Shown: one piece after another, positions 19,073 to 28,724 of the stretch
Position numbering within the stretch: position 1 is the stretch's first letter
How the letters are laid out: each line of letters begins with the position of its first letter
Source of the DNA: Cohaesibacter gelatinilyticus
GTDB taxonomy: Bacteria; Pseudomonadota; Alphaproteobacteria; Rhizobiales; Cohaesibacteraceae
Reading direction: 5' to 3'
DNA: 64,000 nt
Assembly: GCF_900215605.1 (NCBI RefSeq)
Contig: NZ_OBEL01000001.1
Coordinates: forward strand, 1,612,001-1,676,000
Translations under genes and position numbers: made by a program
Notes under the pieces: generated by a model
The model's database searches: none
Told to the model about the DNA's origin: nothing
The model's input: the letters and a program-made list of their open reading frames with translations, nothing else

Positions 19073-19119
19073 AAGCGCATTCCCAAAAAGTTGCAGACTT
19101 TTTGGATAAGAATTCGCTT
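19073..19119. repeat. Palindromic element after rpsR
   Basis: A 47-base imperfect palindrome: outer arms AAGCGCATTC / GAATTCGCTT (one mismatch) and inner arms CCAAAAAGT / ACTTTTTGG around TGCAG. The layout resembles the short intergenic palindromic repeats found in many copies in Rhizobiales genomes. I found no second copy in this window, so repeat status is inferred from form. Confidence 0.45.
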
Positions 19120-19147
19120 CCCAGCAAAAGCTGGCGGGAAAAATTTC

Positions 19148-19182
19148 AAATGGCCGGACCTGAATATTCAGTCTGGCCATTT
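19148..19182. other. Long stem-loop between rpsR and the DUF2232 gene
   Basis: AAATGGCCGGA and CTGAA pair with TTCAG and TCTGGCCATTT to give about 16 bp with one bulged C and one G-U pair. No T-run follows. Candidate RNA-processing or stability element within the rpsF operon message. Confidence 0.5.
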
Positions 19183-19280
19183 GGGCTTTGTGAAAAGCCA
19201 AACAAAACAGACTTTTCGTTGGGGCATGACACTTCTGATCTGCCTCTAACCGCCAAAACAACCGCGGGACAGCAGGATAG

Positions 19281-20267
19281 ATGAACCAGTATCTTTTCAT
19301 AGGAATAGCGGCAGGTCTTGCGACCGCGCTTCTAAACCTGTCCGGTTACGCCGGGGGAATGGTAGGCGTTGGTTTCATTTTGGTCCTTCTCTCATCCCTT
19401 CCCATCATGATTGCCACTCTTGGCTGGGGCTCTTTCTCCGGATTGATTGCAGCTTTTACGTCTGGCGTCACACTGGCGTTGATCTTTGATCTGCAAGCCG
19501 GATTTCTTTTCCTATTGCTGAATAGCCTTCCTGCCTTTTGGATTGCACATCTGATTGGTCTGAATCAACAGATGCAGGTAACGGAAGACAATGAAAACGA
19601 TCCAGTTGAACAGACAATCTGGTATCCGTTGGATCGGGTCCTGATCTGGATCTGCTCATTCGTATCTCTTGCCACCATGGCAATGTTCATCCCCTTTGGT
19701 TTCAGTGTCAAAAATTATCGCGATACCATTTCCAGTCTGATGAACCAGATCTATGCCAACGCACCGGTCAAAGGTCCGGATGGCGAGGAATTGGACCTGA
19801 CATGGATGGTTGATCTCATTGCCACAATGGCGCCTTCCATCTCCACCCTCATGCTGGTTATTTCGCTGGTAACAACACTCTATCTGGCAGCGAAAATCAC
19901 ACAGATATCCGGAAGGCTGTCCCGACCATGGCCAAACCTTCATCAGATCACCATGCCACTTATTGGAGTGGGTGTTTTTCTGGTTGCATTGCTGATTAGC
20001 AGTTTCGGTGGAATCATCGGAATTCTTGCCCAGATCACGGCATCCGCTTTTGGCGCGGGCCTGATGCTCAGCGGCCTGTCTGTTCTGCACTATATCACCC
20101 GAAACAATTCATCACGCGGTGCTCTGTTGTGGGGAGCCTATTTCCTGCTGGTCTTTTTCTGGTGGCTGGGAATTGCGTTCGTCATTCTGGGCGCTGCGGA
20201 AAGTCTCATTCAGGTCAGAAGCCGGTTTCCGAATCCGCCTGCTGGCCCTACTCAATCCGGGGTATGA
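19281..20267 (+). CDS. DUF2232 family membrane protein
   Basis: Predicted integral membrane protein of 328 residues with about eight hydrophobic segments (near residues 5-25, 30-50, 52-72, 75-95, 112-135, 180-200, 225-245 and 275-300). The family (DUF2232, YybS-like) has no established function. In alphaproteobacteria it sits between rpsR and rplI, exactly as here, and was probably recruited to the ribosomal operon without a ribosomal role. It follows two hairpin structures in the 214-base gap after rpsR and lies 47 bases before the rplI ATG. Confidence 0.85.
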   Translation: MNQYLFIGIAAGLATALLNLSGYAGGMVGVGFILVLLSSLPIMIATLGWGSFSGLIAAFTSGVTLALIFDLQAGFLFLLLNSLPAFWIAHLIGLNQQMQVTEDNENDPVEQTIWYPLDRVLIWICSFVSLATMAMFIPFGFSVKNYRDTISSLMNQIYANAPVKGPDGEELDLTWMVDLIATMAPSISTLMLVISLVTTLYLAAKITQISGRLSRPWPNLHQITMPLIGVGVFLVALLISSFGGIIGILAQITASAFGAGLMLSGLSVLHYITRNNSSRGALLWGAYFLLVFFWWLGIAFVILGAAESLIQVRSRFPNPPAGPTQSGV

Positions 20268-20314
20268 ACCCCACATTCATCCGCGGCCTGACCGCCGCCA
20301 TAAGGAGAAAAACA

Positions 20315-20923
20315 ATGGAACTCATTCTGCTGGAACGCGTTGCAAAGCTCGGTCAAATGGGCGATATCGTCTCTGTACGTGATGGTTATGCTCGTAATTT
20401 CCTGTTGCCTCAGGGCAAAGCTATCCGCGCCAACGCCGCAAACAAAGCCCGTTTCGAAGCAGAACGCGCTCAGCTCGAAGCTCGTAATCTGGAAGCAAAA
20501 TCCGAAGCTGAGGCACTCGCAGAGCGCATCGGCGAGAAAACCGTTATTGTCATCCGCGCTGCGTCCGAGACCGGCCAGATGTACGGTTCCGTTTCCACCC
20601 GTGATCTGGCGGAAGCTGTTAGCGAAGATGGTGTATCTATCTCCCGCAGTCAGGTTTCTCTGGAGCGTCCAATCAAAACCATCGGCCTGCATGCTGTAAC
20701 TGTTATTCTGCATCCAGAAGTCGAAATCACCATCACCGCAAACGTTGCTCGTTCTCAGGACGAAGCTGAGCGTCAGGCAGCAGGTGAAGATCTGTCTTTG
20801 ACCGAACGCGATGAAAGTTTCGAATTCGACGAAGATCTGGAGCTGGATGAAGAGCTGCTGGAAGAAATCGAAGGTGAAGATGAAGCTTCTGAAGAAGAAG
20901 CAAGCGAAGAAGAAGCCGAATAA
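20315..20923 (+). CDS. rplI: 50S ribosomal protein L9
   Basis: Binds 23S rRNA at the base of the L1 stalk and helps keep the reading frame. ATG 20315 has AAGGAG about nine bases upstream and gives the canonical start [17 protein letters not shown]. The 202 residues exceed the usual roughly 150: the N-terminal domain (1-52), connecting helix and C-terminal domain end near residue 150, and then a very acidic tail (about 158-202, mostly Glu and Asp) follows. Such tails occur in alphaproteobacterial L9. The gene ends at a strong terminator. Confidence 0.96.
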   Translation: MELILLERVAKLGQMGDIVSVRDGYARNFLLPQGKAIRANAANKARFEAERAQLEARNLEAKSEAEALAERIGEKTVIVIRAASETGQMYGSVSTRDLAEAVSEDGVSISRSQVSLERPIKTIGLHAVTVILHPEVEITITANVARSQDEAERQAAGEDLSLTERDESFEFDEDLELDEELLEEIEGEDEASEEEASEEEAE

Positions 20924-20945
20924 GCTTTTTCACCGCACCTCATCA

Positions 20946-20987
20946 AAAAAGAAAAGCCCGGCCTCTGGTTCGGGTTTTTCTTTTTTT
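20946..20987 (+). terminator. Rho-independent terminator of the rpsF-rplI operon
   Basis: AAAAAGAAAAGCCCG pairs with CGGGTTTTTCTTTTT (one G-U) around a ten-base loop, and further Ts follow. It starts 22 bases past the rplI stop codon. Confidence 0.9.
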
Positions 20988-21189
20988 GTATGTCGGAACA
21001 CCACAAATACCTGATTCATCAAGTGAACCATTAACCGTGATTCTCACGAACTCGACCTCTTCTTTGTCCAGCAATTTTGATGAGAATTTTTCCTCCCTGT
21101 TGATTGAGGTGGAATGGTAAAATCAGACTTCAAAAAGAAGGCACTCTATGTCTAAGTAGACTTCCACTCCAAACAATGAGGCCTGTTTG

Positions 21190-22674
21190 ATGGATAGCGC
21201 TGCCAAGCTTGACAACGATACCATGGCGACCCGCCAGGCGCCCCACAATCTCGAAGCCGAGCAACAATTGCTTGGTGCGATTCTCGTTAATAACGAGACA
21301 TTCTACCGCGTGTCAGACTTTTTGGAGCCTCATCATTTCTTCGATCCCAATCTCAGGGAAATCTACGAGAAGACGGCAACACTGATCAGAGCAGGCAAAA
21401 TTGCTTCTCCCATCACGCTGAAAACCTTCTTCGCCAATGATCACACCATTGCCGATATGCCGGTGGCACAATATTTACTGCGCCTGACCTCGCAAGCGAC
21501 CTCTATCATCAATGCTGAAGATTATGGCCTTCTGATCATGGATCTCGCAACTCGCCGCGATCTGATCCAGATCGGTACCGATGTGGTCAATATAGCCTAT
21601 GATGCCCCCATCGACATGCCCCCACGCACCCAAATCGAAGATGCCGAACGTCGTCTTTTTGGCCTTGCGGAAAAAGGGCGCTCTGATGGTGGCTTCCTAA
21701 GCTTTGCAACAGCCGCGACCGAAGCCATCGAGATGGCAGAAGCAGCATACAAACGTGATGGTCAGCTTTCCGGTATCTCTACCGGTCTGAAAGATCTCGA
21801 TTTGAAGATGGGTGGTCTGCAACATTCGGATTTGATCATCCTGGCTGCCCGGCCTGCCATGGGTAAAACCTCATTGGTCACCAACATCGCCTATAACGTT
21901 GCCAGTGCTTATATGTCCGAGGAACAACCGGACGGCACCCTGAAAACCATGAATGGTGGTGTGGTTGGTTTCTTCTCCCTCGAGATGTCAGCCGAACAGT
22001 TAGCCACGCGTGTGATCGCAGAACAAGCAATGGTTTCATCGGAAAAAATCCGTCGTGGTAAAGTCGACCAGGAAGAATTTGGGCGCATTGCTTCTAAAGC
22101 GCAGGAAATGCAGATCACGCCGCTGCATATTGATCAAACCGGTGGTATTTCCATTGCCCAGCTCTCAGCTCGCGCCCGCCGCCTGAAACGACAGCGTGGA
22201 CTGGACCTGTTGATTGTTGACTATTTGCAGCTCCTTACAGGCTCTTCATCCAAAGCATCCCAAGGTCGTGTCCAGGAAATCACCGAAATCACCACCGGAT
22301 TGAAAGCATTGGCAAAGGAACTGGCGGTCCCCATAATCGCCCTTTCCCAGTTGTCTCGTCAGGTGGAAAACCGTGATGATAAACGCCCACAACTCGCCGA
22401 CCTTCGTGAATCCGGTTCCATCGAGCAGGACGCCGACGTCGTGGTCTTCATTTACCGAGAAGAATATTACCTCGCTCGCGCCGAACCGAAACCAAACACG
22501 GAAGAATATTTTGCCTGGCAGGCAGAGATGGACCGAGCTATGGGCAAGGCAGAAATCATCATCGCCAAGCAACGTCACGGTCCAACCGGTATTGTACCAG
22601 TTTCGTTCACACCAGAATTCACCCGCTTTGCCGATCTGGCACCGGATGAGTATATTCCTGAATCCTACGAATAG
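21190..22674 (+). CDS. dnaB: Replicative DNA helicase
   Basis: Hexameric 5'-3' helicase that unwinds DNA at the replication fork and recruits primase. ATG 21190 follows GAGG by eight bases; a TTG one codon earlier and a Met 11 codons later are the alternatives. The 494 residues contain the N-terminal DnaB domain (about 18-120, opening with PHNLEAEQQLLGA) and the RecA-fold ATPase: Walker A ARPAMGKTSL near residue 224, LLIVDYLQLL Walker B near 345, and the RESGSIEQDADVV segment near 410. No intein is present. It has its own upstream gap of about 200 bases after the rplI terminator. Confidence 0.97.
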   Translation: MDSAAKLDNDTMATRQAPHNLEAEQQLLGAILVNNETFYRVSDFLEPHHFFDPNLREIYEKTATLIRAGKIASPITLKTFFANDHTIADMPVAQYLLRLTSQATSIINAEDYGLLIMDLATRRDLIQIGTDVVNIAYDAPIDMPPRTQIEDAERRLFGLAEKGRSDGGFLSFATAATEAIEMAEAAYKRDGQLSGISTGLKDLDLKMGGLQHSDLIILAARPAMGKTSLVTNIAYNVASAYMSEEQPDGTLKTMNGGVVGFFSLEMSAEQLATRVIAEQAMVSSEKIRRGKVDQEEFGRIASKAQEMQITPLHIDQTGGISIAQLSARARRLKRQRGLDLLIVDYLQLLTGSSSKASQGRVQEITEITTGLKALAKELAVPIIALSQLSRQVENRDDKRPQLADLRESGSIEQDADVVVFIYREEYYLARAEPKPNTEEYFAWQAEMDRAMGKAEIIIAKQRHGPTGIVPVSFTPEFTRFADLAPDEYIPESYE

Positions 22675-22793
22675 TGGGCAGGCATTGAACTGTGTTTAGG
22701 CCAGACACAAGAAAAACTTGCGCTAACGCAACGCGTAACCGCTAACTGTGCCATACTATAGCGACATCAACCGCCAATTTAGCGAGGTCACAC

Positions 22794-23954
22794 ATGGCTG
22801 CGCCCAATAATTTCGCGCCTTCAAATTCTGTTGCTGCTCCAAATGAAGCTGCCAGCGGATCAGATCTGGCTATCAATCTCTCCGCTCTGCAAGAAAACTA
22901 TGCTTTCCTCGCCAGTCAGAGTTCCAGCGCCCAATGTGCCGCTGTCATCAAGGCTGACGGCTACGGTATTGGTCTGGAACATGCAGCGCAAAATCTGAGC
23001 ACAGCTGGCTGTAGGGTTTTCTTTGTGGCTCTCCCTCAGGAAGGTATTCGTGCACGCACCACATTGCCCGAGGCAACAATCTATGTGCTGAACGGCCTAT
23101 TCGGGTCCGATTGTGCCGCTCTCTATGATCAGCATGATCTACGACCTGTTATCGGATCAATGGCAGAATTGGAAGACTGGCAAAGCTATTGCCGAGATCA
23201 AGGCAAAGTCCTGCCCTGCGCTCTACATTTCGACACTGGTATGAATCGGCTCGGAATGGGTATGGAGCAGGCACAAAAGATTGCCAAAGAAACCGAACTC
23301 TCGGATGCATGTGAAATCGCCCTCATCATGAGCCATCTCGCCTGTGCAGATGAGCCCATGCACGCACTCAACAGCCAGCAGCTGGATCGCTTCCGCGCCA
23401 TCCGAGAATTATTCCCGGAAATCCCGGCCTCCTTTGCCAACTCCGCAGGCATTTTCCTGGGACCCGATTATCATTTTGACCTTCTGCGTCCGGGCATAGC
23501 ACTCTATGGTGGTCAGGCAGTCGGCGATCACCCCAACCCGATGCAACCCGTAGCAACCTTGAAAAGCCGAATTCTGGATGTTCGGTACGTGCCCCAAGGC
23601 CAATCCATTTCCTACGGTGCTGCCCAAGTCACCAAACGGGAAAGCCGCATTGGCATCGTGAGCGTGGGCTATGCTGATGGATATTTACGCGCCGCTGGCA
23701 GCACGGACAATCATTCTGGAGCTCATGTCTGGCTGGATGGATATAGTCTTCCCGTCTTTGGTCGCGTAACGATGGATCTCATCATGGTGGACCTTACCGA
23801 CTTACCGGTTGGTCTGGCCAAACGCGGAATGTGGGTGGAGTTGTTCGGCCCCAACATCCCCATTGACGACGTTGCGGCGAGTGCAGGAACCATCAGCTAT
23901 GAGCTGCTCACAAGCTTGAGCAAACGCGCCTTGCGCCGCTATCTGCCTGCCTGA
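22794..23954 (+). CDS. alr: Alanine racemase
   Basis: PLP enzyme that makes D-alanine for peptidoglycan. The 386 residues show the PLP lysine 53 in AVIKADGYG, the N-terminal TIM-barrel domain, and the second catalytic residue, a tyrosine, in QSISYGAAQV near residue 270. The N-terminus carries about 20 extra Ala/Asn/Pro-rich residues before the conserved core. It follows dnaB by 119 bases and is closed by its own terminator before radA. The dnaB-alr-radA order is conserved in Rhizobiales. Confidence 0.96.
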   Translation: MAAPNNFAPSNSVAAPNEAASGSDLAINLSALQENYAFLASQSSSAQCAAVIKADGYGIGLEHAAQNLSTAGCRVFFVALPQEGIRARTTLPEATIYVLNGLFGSDCAALYDQHDLRPVIGSMAELEDWQSYCRDQGKVLPCALHFDTGMNRLGMGMEQAQKIAKETELSDACEIALIMSHLACADEPMHALNSQQLDRFRAIRELFPEIPASFANSAGIFLGPDYHFDLLRPGIALYGGQAVGDHPNPMQPVATLKSRILDVRYVPQGQSISYGAAQVTKRESRIGIVSVGYADGYLRAAGSTDNHSGAHVWLDGYSLPVFGRVTMDLIMVDLTDLPVGLAKRGMWVELFGPNIPIDDVAASAGTISYELLTSLSKRALRRYLPA

Positions 23955-23991
23955 TAGCCTCATAATCGATTCTCAAATTCAAAAATATCCC

Positions 23992-24018
23992 GCAGGACTG
24001 AAATCAGTCCTGCTTTTC
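23992..24018 (+). terminator. Rho-independent terminator of alr
   Basis: GCAGGACTG (23992-24000) pairs perfectly with CAGTCCTGC (24005-24013) around AAAT, followed by TTTTCC. It lies 38 bases past the alr stop, so radA probably starts from a promoter of its own. Confidence 0.85.
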
Positions 24019-24060
24019 CTTGTGCAGTTTTCCAGCACGATTGGCAGAAGAGCAAGATCC

Positions 24061-25461
24061 ATGGCCAGAAAGAAATCCACCTTTGTCTGCCAAAGCTGCG
24101 GCGCAGTCACCAATCGCTGGGCTGGTAAATGCGAAAGCTGCGGTGAGTGGAATACGATTGTCGAGGAAATGGAAAGCGCTGGCATTGGCGGCTCCCCCAA
24201 AACCGTCAGGGGCAAATCCGGTCGCGTCGTCGAACTGGTCTCTCTCGCAGGACAAGAAAAACCTGCCCCTCGCATCACAACGGGTGTGCAAGAATTGGAT
24301 CGTGTCACCGGAGGTGGATTTGTACGCGGCTCTGTCTTATTGCTCGGTGGTGATCCGGGCATCGGAAAATCCACTTTGCTCATCCAGGCTTCTGCAGCCC
24401 TCACCCATGTAGGTCACAAGGTCGTCTATATCTCAGGTGAGGAAGCCATTGATCAAGTCCGCTTACGTGCTGGTCGTCTTGGGCTTTCTAAAGCCGAGGT
24501 CCAACTGGCAGCAGAGACAAGCGTAGAAGATATCCTGACCACTCTGACCGCAAGCCCTCCACCAGATCTGGTAATCATCGATTCCATTCAAACCCTTTGG
24601 ACAGATAGCGCTGACAGCGCCCCAGGCACCGTCACCCAAGTCCGCGCATCAGCCCAAGCCATGATCCGCTATGCCAAACAAACCGGCGCTGCGGTCATTC
24701 TGGTCGGCCATGTCACCAAAGATGGTCAGATTGCAGGCCCACGTGTCGTGGAACATATGGTCGACGGCGTGCTGCATTTTGAAGGAGATGGCGCTCATCA
24801 ATTCCGCATTCTACGCGCCATCAAAAACCGTTTTGGCCCGACAGATGAAATTGGTGTTTTCGAGATGACCGGTTCCGGTCTTGCCGAAATCGCCAATCCT
24901 TCCGCTATGTTCCTTGGAGAGCGCAACACCTCCACACCCGGTGCTGCCGTTTTTGCGGGCATTGAAGGATCGCGCCCGTTGCTTGTCGAAATACAAGCCC
25001 TTGTCGCCCAAAGTGCGCTTGGCACGCCACGCCGCGCCGTCGTTGGCTGGGACACTGCCCGCCTTTCAATGGTTCTTGCAGTGTTGGAAGCTCATTGTGG
25101 AGTACGCCTGTCCAGCCACGATATATATCTCAATGTAGCTGGTGGCATGAAAATCTCCGAGCCCGCAGCCGATCTGGCCGTAGCCGCTGCCCTTGTTTCG
25201 TCTCTTGCAGGCGTTGCTCTCCCGGCTGAATGCGTCTATTTCGGTGAGGTCAGTCTGTCTGGTGCTGTCAGACCAGTTGCCCATGCTTCCTCTCGAATCA
25301 AGGAATCCTCCAAACTTGGTTTTTCATCGGCCATCATTCCACAGGCCTCGGAAAAGTCCGCAAAATCCAAAGATTTGAGCCTTACCAGCATAGAAACTCT
25401 CACCGAGTTGGTCGCCCGGATTGCAGCAGGGTCAAATTTTGACCATAGTAATGACGAATGA
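24061..25461 (+). CDS. radA: DNA repair protein RadA
   Basis: Helicase-like RecA paralogue that processes branched recombination intermediates. ATG 24061 gives the family start MARKKSTFVC; the frame is open 13 codons further upstream without support. The 466 residues contain an N-terminal zinc finger with cysteines 10, 13, 24 and 27, the Walker A GGDPGIGKST near residue 94, the RadA-specific KNRFG motif near 256, and a C-terminal Lon-protease-like domain without the protease dyad's usual role. It lies upstream of cvpA with a 90-base gap. Confidence 0.96.
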   Translation: MARKKSTFVCQSCGAVTNRWAGKCESCGEWNTIVEEMESAGIGGSPKTVRGKSGRVVELVSLAGQEKPAPRITTGVQELDRVTGGGFVRGSVLLLGGDPGIGKSTLLIQASAALTHVGHKVVYISGEEAIDQVRLRAGRLGLSKAEVQLAAETSVEDILTTLTASPPPDLVIIDSIQTLWTDSADSAPGTVTQVRASAQAMIRYAKQTGAAVILVGHVTKDGQIAGPRVVEHMVDGVLHFEGDGAHQFRILRAIKNRFGPTDEIGVFEMTGSGLAEIANPSAMFLGERNTSTPGAAVFAGIEGSRPLLVEIQALVAQSALGTPRRAVVGWDTARLSMVLAVLEAHCGVRLSSHDIYLNVAGGMKISEPAADLAVAAALVSSLAGVALPAECVYFGEVSLSGAVRPVAHASSRIKESSKLGFSSAIIPQASEKSAKSKDLSLTSIETLTELVARIAAGSNFDHSNDE

Positions 25462-25551
25462 AGCCCCCAGGCGCTTCAAAAAGCCTTGAGAGACAGGCCT
25501 CAAAGCCCTATAGAAAACATAACGGATGCATAACCACAGGATACCAATCTG

Positions 25552-26157
25552 ATGCCGATCACACTCCTTGATGGGGTTTTTCTCATTGTTCTGTTGATCT
25601 CTGCTTTTCTAGCCATGATCCGCGGTTTTGTCCGTGAAGTTCTCTCCATTGGTGCCTGGCTGGCCGCAGCTTTTGCTACCATCTATCTGTTCGATAAAGT
25701 GCTGCCCATGGTACAGGGATATCTGCCGCACCCGCTGATGTCACAGATCGCCACAGCTACCGGCATTTTCCTGATCACGCTGATCATCGTATCCTTCATT
25801 ACCATTCAGATCTCGGACTTCGTACTGGATAGCCGTATTGGCGCTTTGGACCGTACACTCGGTTTTGTCTTTGGTGCCTTGCGCGGCGCCATCTTGATGG
25901 CGGTTGCCATGATTTTCTTCAACTGGTTCGTTCCTGAAAACCGCCAGCCAAATTGGGTTGCACAGGCAAAAGCAAAACCATTGCTCAATCAGGTCGGGGA
26001 AAAATTGATCAATCTGCTGCCGGAAGATCCCGAAGAGCAGCTGATGGAAAAGATCAAGGAACGCAAGAACAAAACTGAGGCCAATAATACAAGCTACAAG
26101 AGCAATCAGGCCAACGAACTCGACCAATTGGTTTCAAAATCCAGTCAGAGCAACTGA
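25552..26157 (+). CDS. cvpA: CvpA family membrane protein
   Basis: The 201 residues hold four hydrophobic helices (near 8-25, 30-48, 65-85 and 105-125) and a charged C-terminal tail rich in Lys, Asn and Ser (about 165-201), the usual CvpA form. CvpA was named for colicin V production in E. coli, and the family is linked to envelope stress tolerance. Placement directly before purF is conserved across proteobacteria. The exact molecular activity is unknown. Confidence 0.9.
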   Translation: MPITLLDGVFLIVLLISAFLAMIRGFVREVLSIGAWLAAAFATIYLFDKVLPMVQGYLPHPLMSQIATATGIFLITLIIVSFITIQISDFVLDSRIGALDRTLGFVFGALRGAILMAVAMIFFNWFVPENRQPNWVAQAKAKPLLNQVGEKLINLLPEDPEEQLMEKIKERKNKTEANNTSYKSNQANELDQLVSKSSQSN

Positions 26158-26305
26158 CTGGACTACGGTTAGGATGTTTTTTTACCCATAACCAAAAAAG
26201 ATAGCTGACCAACCGCACCAATTGCGCTATCAGAGCCATGAATGGGCACCTGTTGAGGACAGCATGGTGTCAAAGCGTTTCCAATACCTGCAAAGGATCG
26301 CAGCC

Positions 26306-27802
26306 ATGATGGATTTGGGACACACCCCGACCACGTCTCAACCTTCTACCTCCGACGAATGGGATTTGGATGGCGACACACTGCATGAAGAGTGCGGTGT
26401 GTTTGGCATTTATAACGCCCCTGACGCCTCTGCCCTGACTGCTCTGGGCTTGCATGCTCTTCAGCACCGTGGACAGGAAGCCGCTGGCATCGCGACATAT
26501 GATGGCAAGCATTTTCATCTCGAGCGCAGGTTTGGTTTGGTTGGCGACAACTTCTCTGATGCCAGCACCATGGAACGCCTTGCAGGTACTGCTGCAATTG
26601 GTCATGCCCGCTATTCAACAGCTGGTGGTGCTGCCCTTCGCAACGTTCAACCGCTTTTTGCAGAGCTGGATGGTGGCGGTATCGCAGTTGCCCACAACGG
26701 TCAGTTCACCAACGCAATGACCCTGCGTCGCTCGCTGATCAAACGCGGCTCGATCTTCCAATCCACTTCCGATTCCGAAGTCGTATTGCAACTCATTGCC
26801 AAAAGTCGTGAAAGCAACATCGTCGATCGCTTCATCGACGCAATCCGTCAGATGGAAGGTGGCTATGCACTCGTTGCCCTGACCCGAAAGAAACTGATCG
26901 GTGCGCGTGATCCTCTTGGCATTCGACCTCTGGTTCTGGGTGATCTGGACGGTTCTCCTGTGCTTGCTTCTGAGACCTGCGCACTGGATATGATCGGCGC
27001 CAAGTTTGTTCGTGAGATCGAAAATGGCGAAGTGGTCGTTTGCTCTGAAGATGGTGTAAAAAGCTATCGTCCATTCCCTAGACAGCCTGCACGTCTGGAT
27101 ATCTTTGAATATATCTATTTCTCTCGCCCGGATTCTGTTCTTGCTGGTCGCTCTGTTTACGAAATACGCAAAGCAATGGGCCGTGAGCTGGCCAAGGAAA
27201 ATCCGATTGATGCTGACGTGATCGTGCCAATTCCGGATTCCGGCGTTCCCGCAGCCTTGGGTTATGCGCATGAAACCGGTATCCCATTTGAACTGGGCAT
27301 CATCCGGAACCATTATGTCGGTCGGACCTTCATTGAGCCGACTCAGCAGATCCGTGCCCTTGGTGTACGCCTGAAGCACTCTGCCAACCGCGCGGTTGTG
27401 CAAGGCAAACGCATTGTGCTGGTTGATGACAGTCTGGTACGTGGCACCACCTCTTCCAAGATCGTCAACATGATGCGCGAAGCTGGTGCTTCAGAGGTGC
27501 ATTTGTTACTGGCAAGCCCACCAATCACTCATTCCGATTATTACGGCATTGATACGCCAGAGCGTGAGAATCTGCTCGCCGCACAGTATGATCTGGAAGG
27601 GATGCGCAACTATATCGGCGCAGATTCCCTTGGTTTCATTTCAATCGATGGCATCTACCGCTCCTGCGGCTATGAAGGCCGCAACAACGATGCCCCACAA
27701 TTTACCGACCATTGCTTCACGGGTGATTACCCGACCGCACTGGTGGATGTAGATGCGGCTGAAAACCACAGAGCAGCGGCCTTGCTGGTTGAGACTGATT
27801 AG
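26306..27802 (+). CDS. purF: Amidophosphoribosyltransferase
   Basis: First committed step of purine synthesis: PRPP and glutamine give phosphoribosylamine. Two starts have good Shine-Dalgarno signals: 26264 (GAGG, five bases) and 26306 (AAGGA, eight bases). I report the latter, giving 498 residues; the frame itself is open from 26222. The glutaminase nucleophile is the cysteine in HEECGVFGI (residue 30 here), exposed after removal of the propeptide. The phosphoribosyltransferase PRPP loop VLVDDSLVRGTTS lies near residue 372. It follows cvpA, as in many proteobacteria. Confidence 0.96.
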   Translation: MMDLGHTPTTSQPSTSDEWDLDGDTLHEECGVFGIYNAPDASALTALGLHALQHRGQEAAGIATYDGKHFHLERRFGLVGDNFSDASTMERLAGTAAIGHARYSTAGGAALRNVQPLFAELDGGGIAVAHNGQFTNAMTLRRSLIKRGSIFQSTSDSEVVLQLIAKSRESNIVDRFIDAIRQMEGGYALVALTRKKLIGARDPLGIRPLVLGDLDGSPVLASETCALDMIGAKFVREIENGEVVVCSEDGVKSYRPFPRQPARLDIFEYIYFSRPDSVLAGRSVYEIRKAMGRELAKENPIDADVIVPIPDSGVPAALGYAHETGIPFELGIIRNHYVGRTFIEPTQQIRALGVRLKHSANRAVVQGKRIVLVDDSLVRGTTSSKIVNMMREAGASEVHLLLASPPITHSDYYGIDTPERENLLAAQYDLEGMRNYIGADSLGFISIDGIYRSCGYEGRNNDAPQFTDHCFTGDYPTALVDVDAAENHRAAALLVETD

Positions 27803-27888
27803 GGTCTAAAGATACAGGGCTTACTTTTGATGATCAGCAAGTTCATAAGATCAAAAATAGAGCTGCACAAACGACAAGAAGAGTGATC

Positions 27889-28641
27889 ATGACCGAGAAA
27901 AGACTGGATGGCCGAATTGCTGTTGTAACGGGTGCTTCTCGTGGCATTGGCTGGCATGCAGCACTGGAGTTGGCCCGCGAAGGCGCTCATGTCATTGCTC
28001 TGGCCAAAACCGTTGGCGCTTTGGAAGAGCTGGACGACAACATCACCTCCATGGGTGGATCTGCCACACTCGTGCCTCTCGATATTACCGACTATGACGG
28101 TCTGGATCGTTTGGGGGCAGCAATTTTCGAACGCTGGGGCAAGTTGGATATTCTGCTCGGTAATGCCGGTCAATTGGGCGCCATCACTCCGCTCGGCCAT
28201 GCTGATCCAAAGAAAGACTGGGATAAGGTCATTGGGGTGAATTTGACCGCCAACTGGCGTCTGATCCGTTCTCTGGACCCGCTCTTGCGCCGTTCAGATT
28301 CCGCTCGCACACTTTTCATGACCTCTGGCGCTCCCCATAAATGCAAGCCTTACTGGGGTATCTACTCAGTTTCCAAAGCTGGCTTGGAAGCACTTGTGCG
28401 CACCTATGCAGGCGAATGCGACAAATTGCCAATCAATGCCAATTGCTTCAATCCTGGCCCAGTCCGTACTGGTATGCGTGCCAAGGCGATGCCGGGTGAA
28501 GATCCAAACACACTGCCACATCCAAGCGAGCTGGCCAGTCACATAGTGGAATGCCTAGTCCCTGAATGCCAGGAAAATGGCCGCATGTATGACTATCCTT
28601 CCAAGAGCTGGAAGGATTACGGCAGCCCGGTTGTCGGCTAA
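27889..28641 (+). CDS. SDR family NAD(P)-dependent oxidoreductase
   Basis: A short-chain dehydrogenase of 250 residues with unknown substrate. The nucleotide-binding motif TGASRGIG is near residue 14, NAG near 91, and the catalytic tyrosine and lysine lie in YSVSKAG near 162. The ATG at 27889 follows AAGAG; a GTG two codons earlier is also in frame. It follows purF by 86 bases, a context seen repeatedly in Rhizobiales without a proven purine link. It shares a bidirectional terminator with the convergent ABC transporter gene. Confidence 0.9.
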   Translation: MTEKRLDGRIAVVTGASRGIGWHAALELAREGAHVIALAKTVGALEELDDNITSMGGSATLVPLDITDYDGLDRLGAAIFERWGKLDILLGNAGQLGAITPLGHADPKKDWDKVIGVNLTANWRLIRSLDPLLRRSDSARTLFMTSGAPHKCKPYWGIYSVSKAGLEALVRTYAGECDKLPINANCFNPGPVRTGMRAKAMPGEDPNTLPHPSELASHIVECLVPECQENGRMYDYPSKSWKDYGSPVVG

Positions 28642-28661
28642 CTGATTGTTCCAATCATTTC

Positions 28662-28703
28662 AAAACAAAACCCGCAAAGCCAGGCTTTTGCGGGTTTTGT
28701 TTT
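28662..28703. terminator. Bidirectional terminator between SDR and ABC transporter genes
   Basis: AAAACAAAACCCGCAAA plus GCC pairs with GGC plus TTTTGCGGGTTTTGTTTT with a one-base bulge. Both arms end in T-rich runs on their own strand. It sits between the convergent stops at 28641 and 28725. Confidence 0.9.
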
Positions 28704-28724
28704 ATCAGATCAGAATATCAAACT

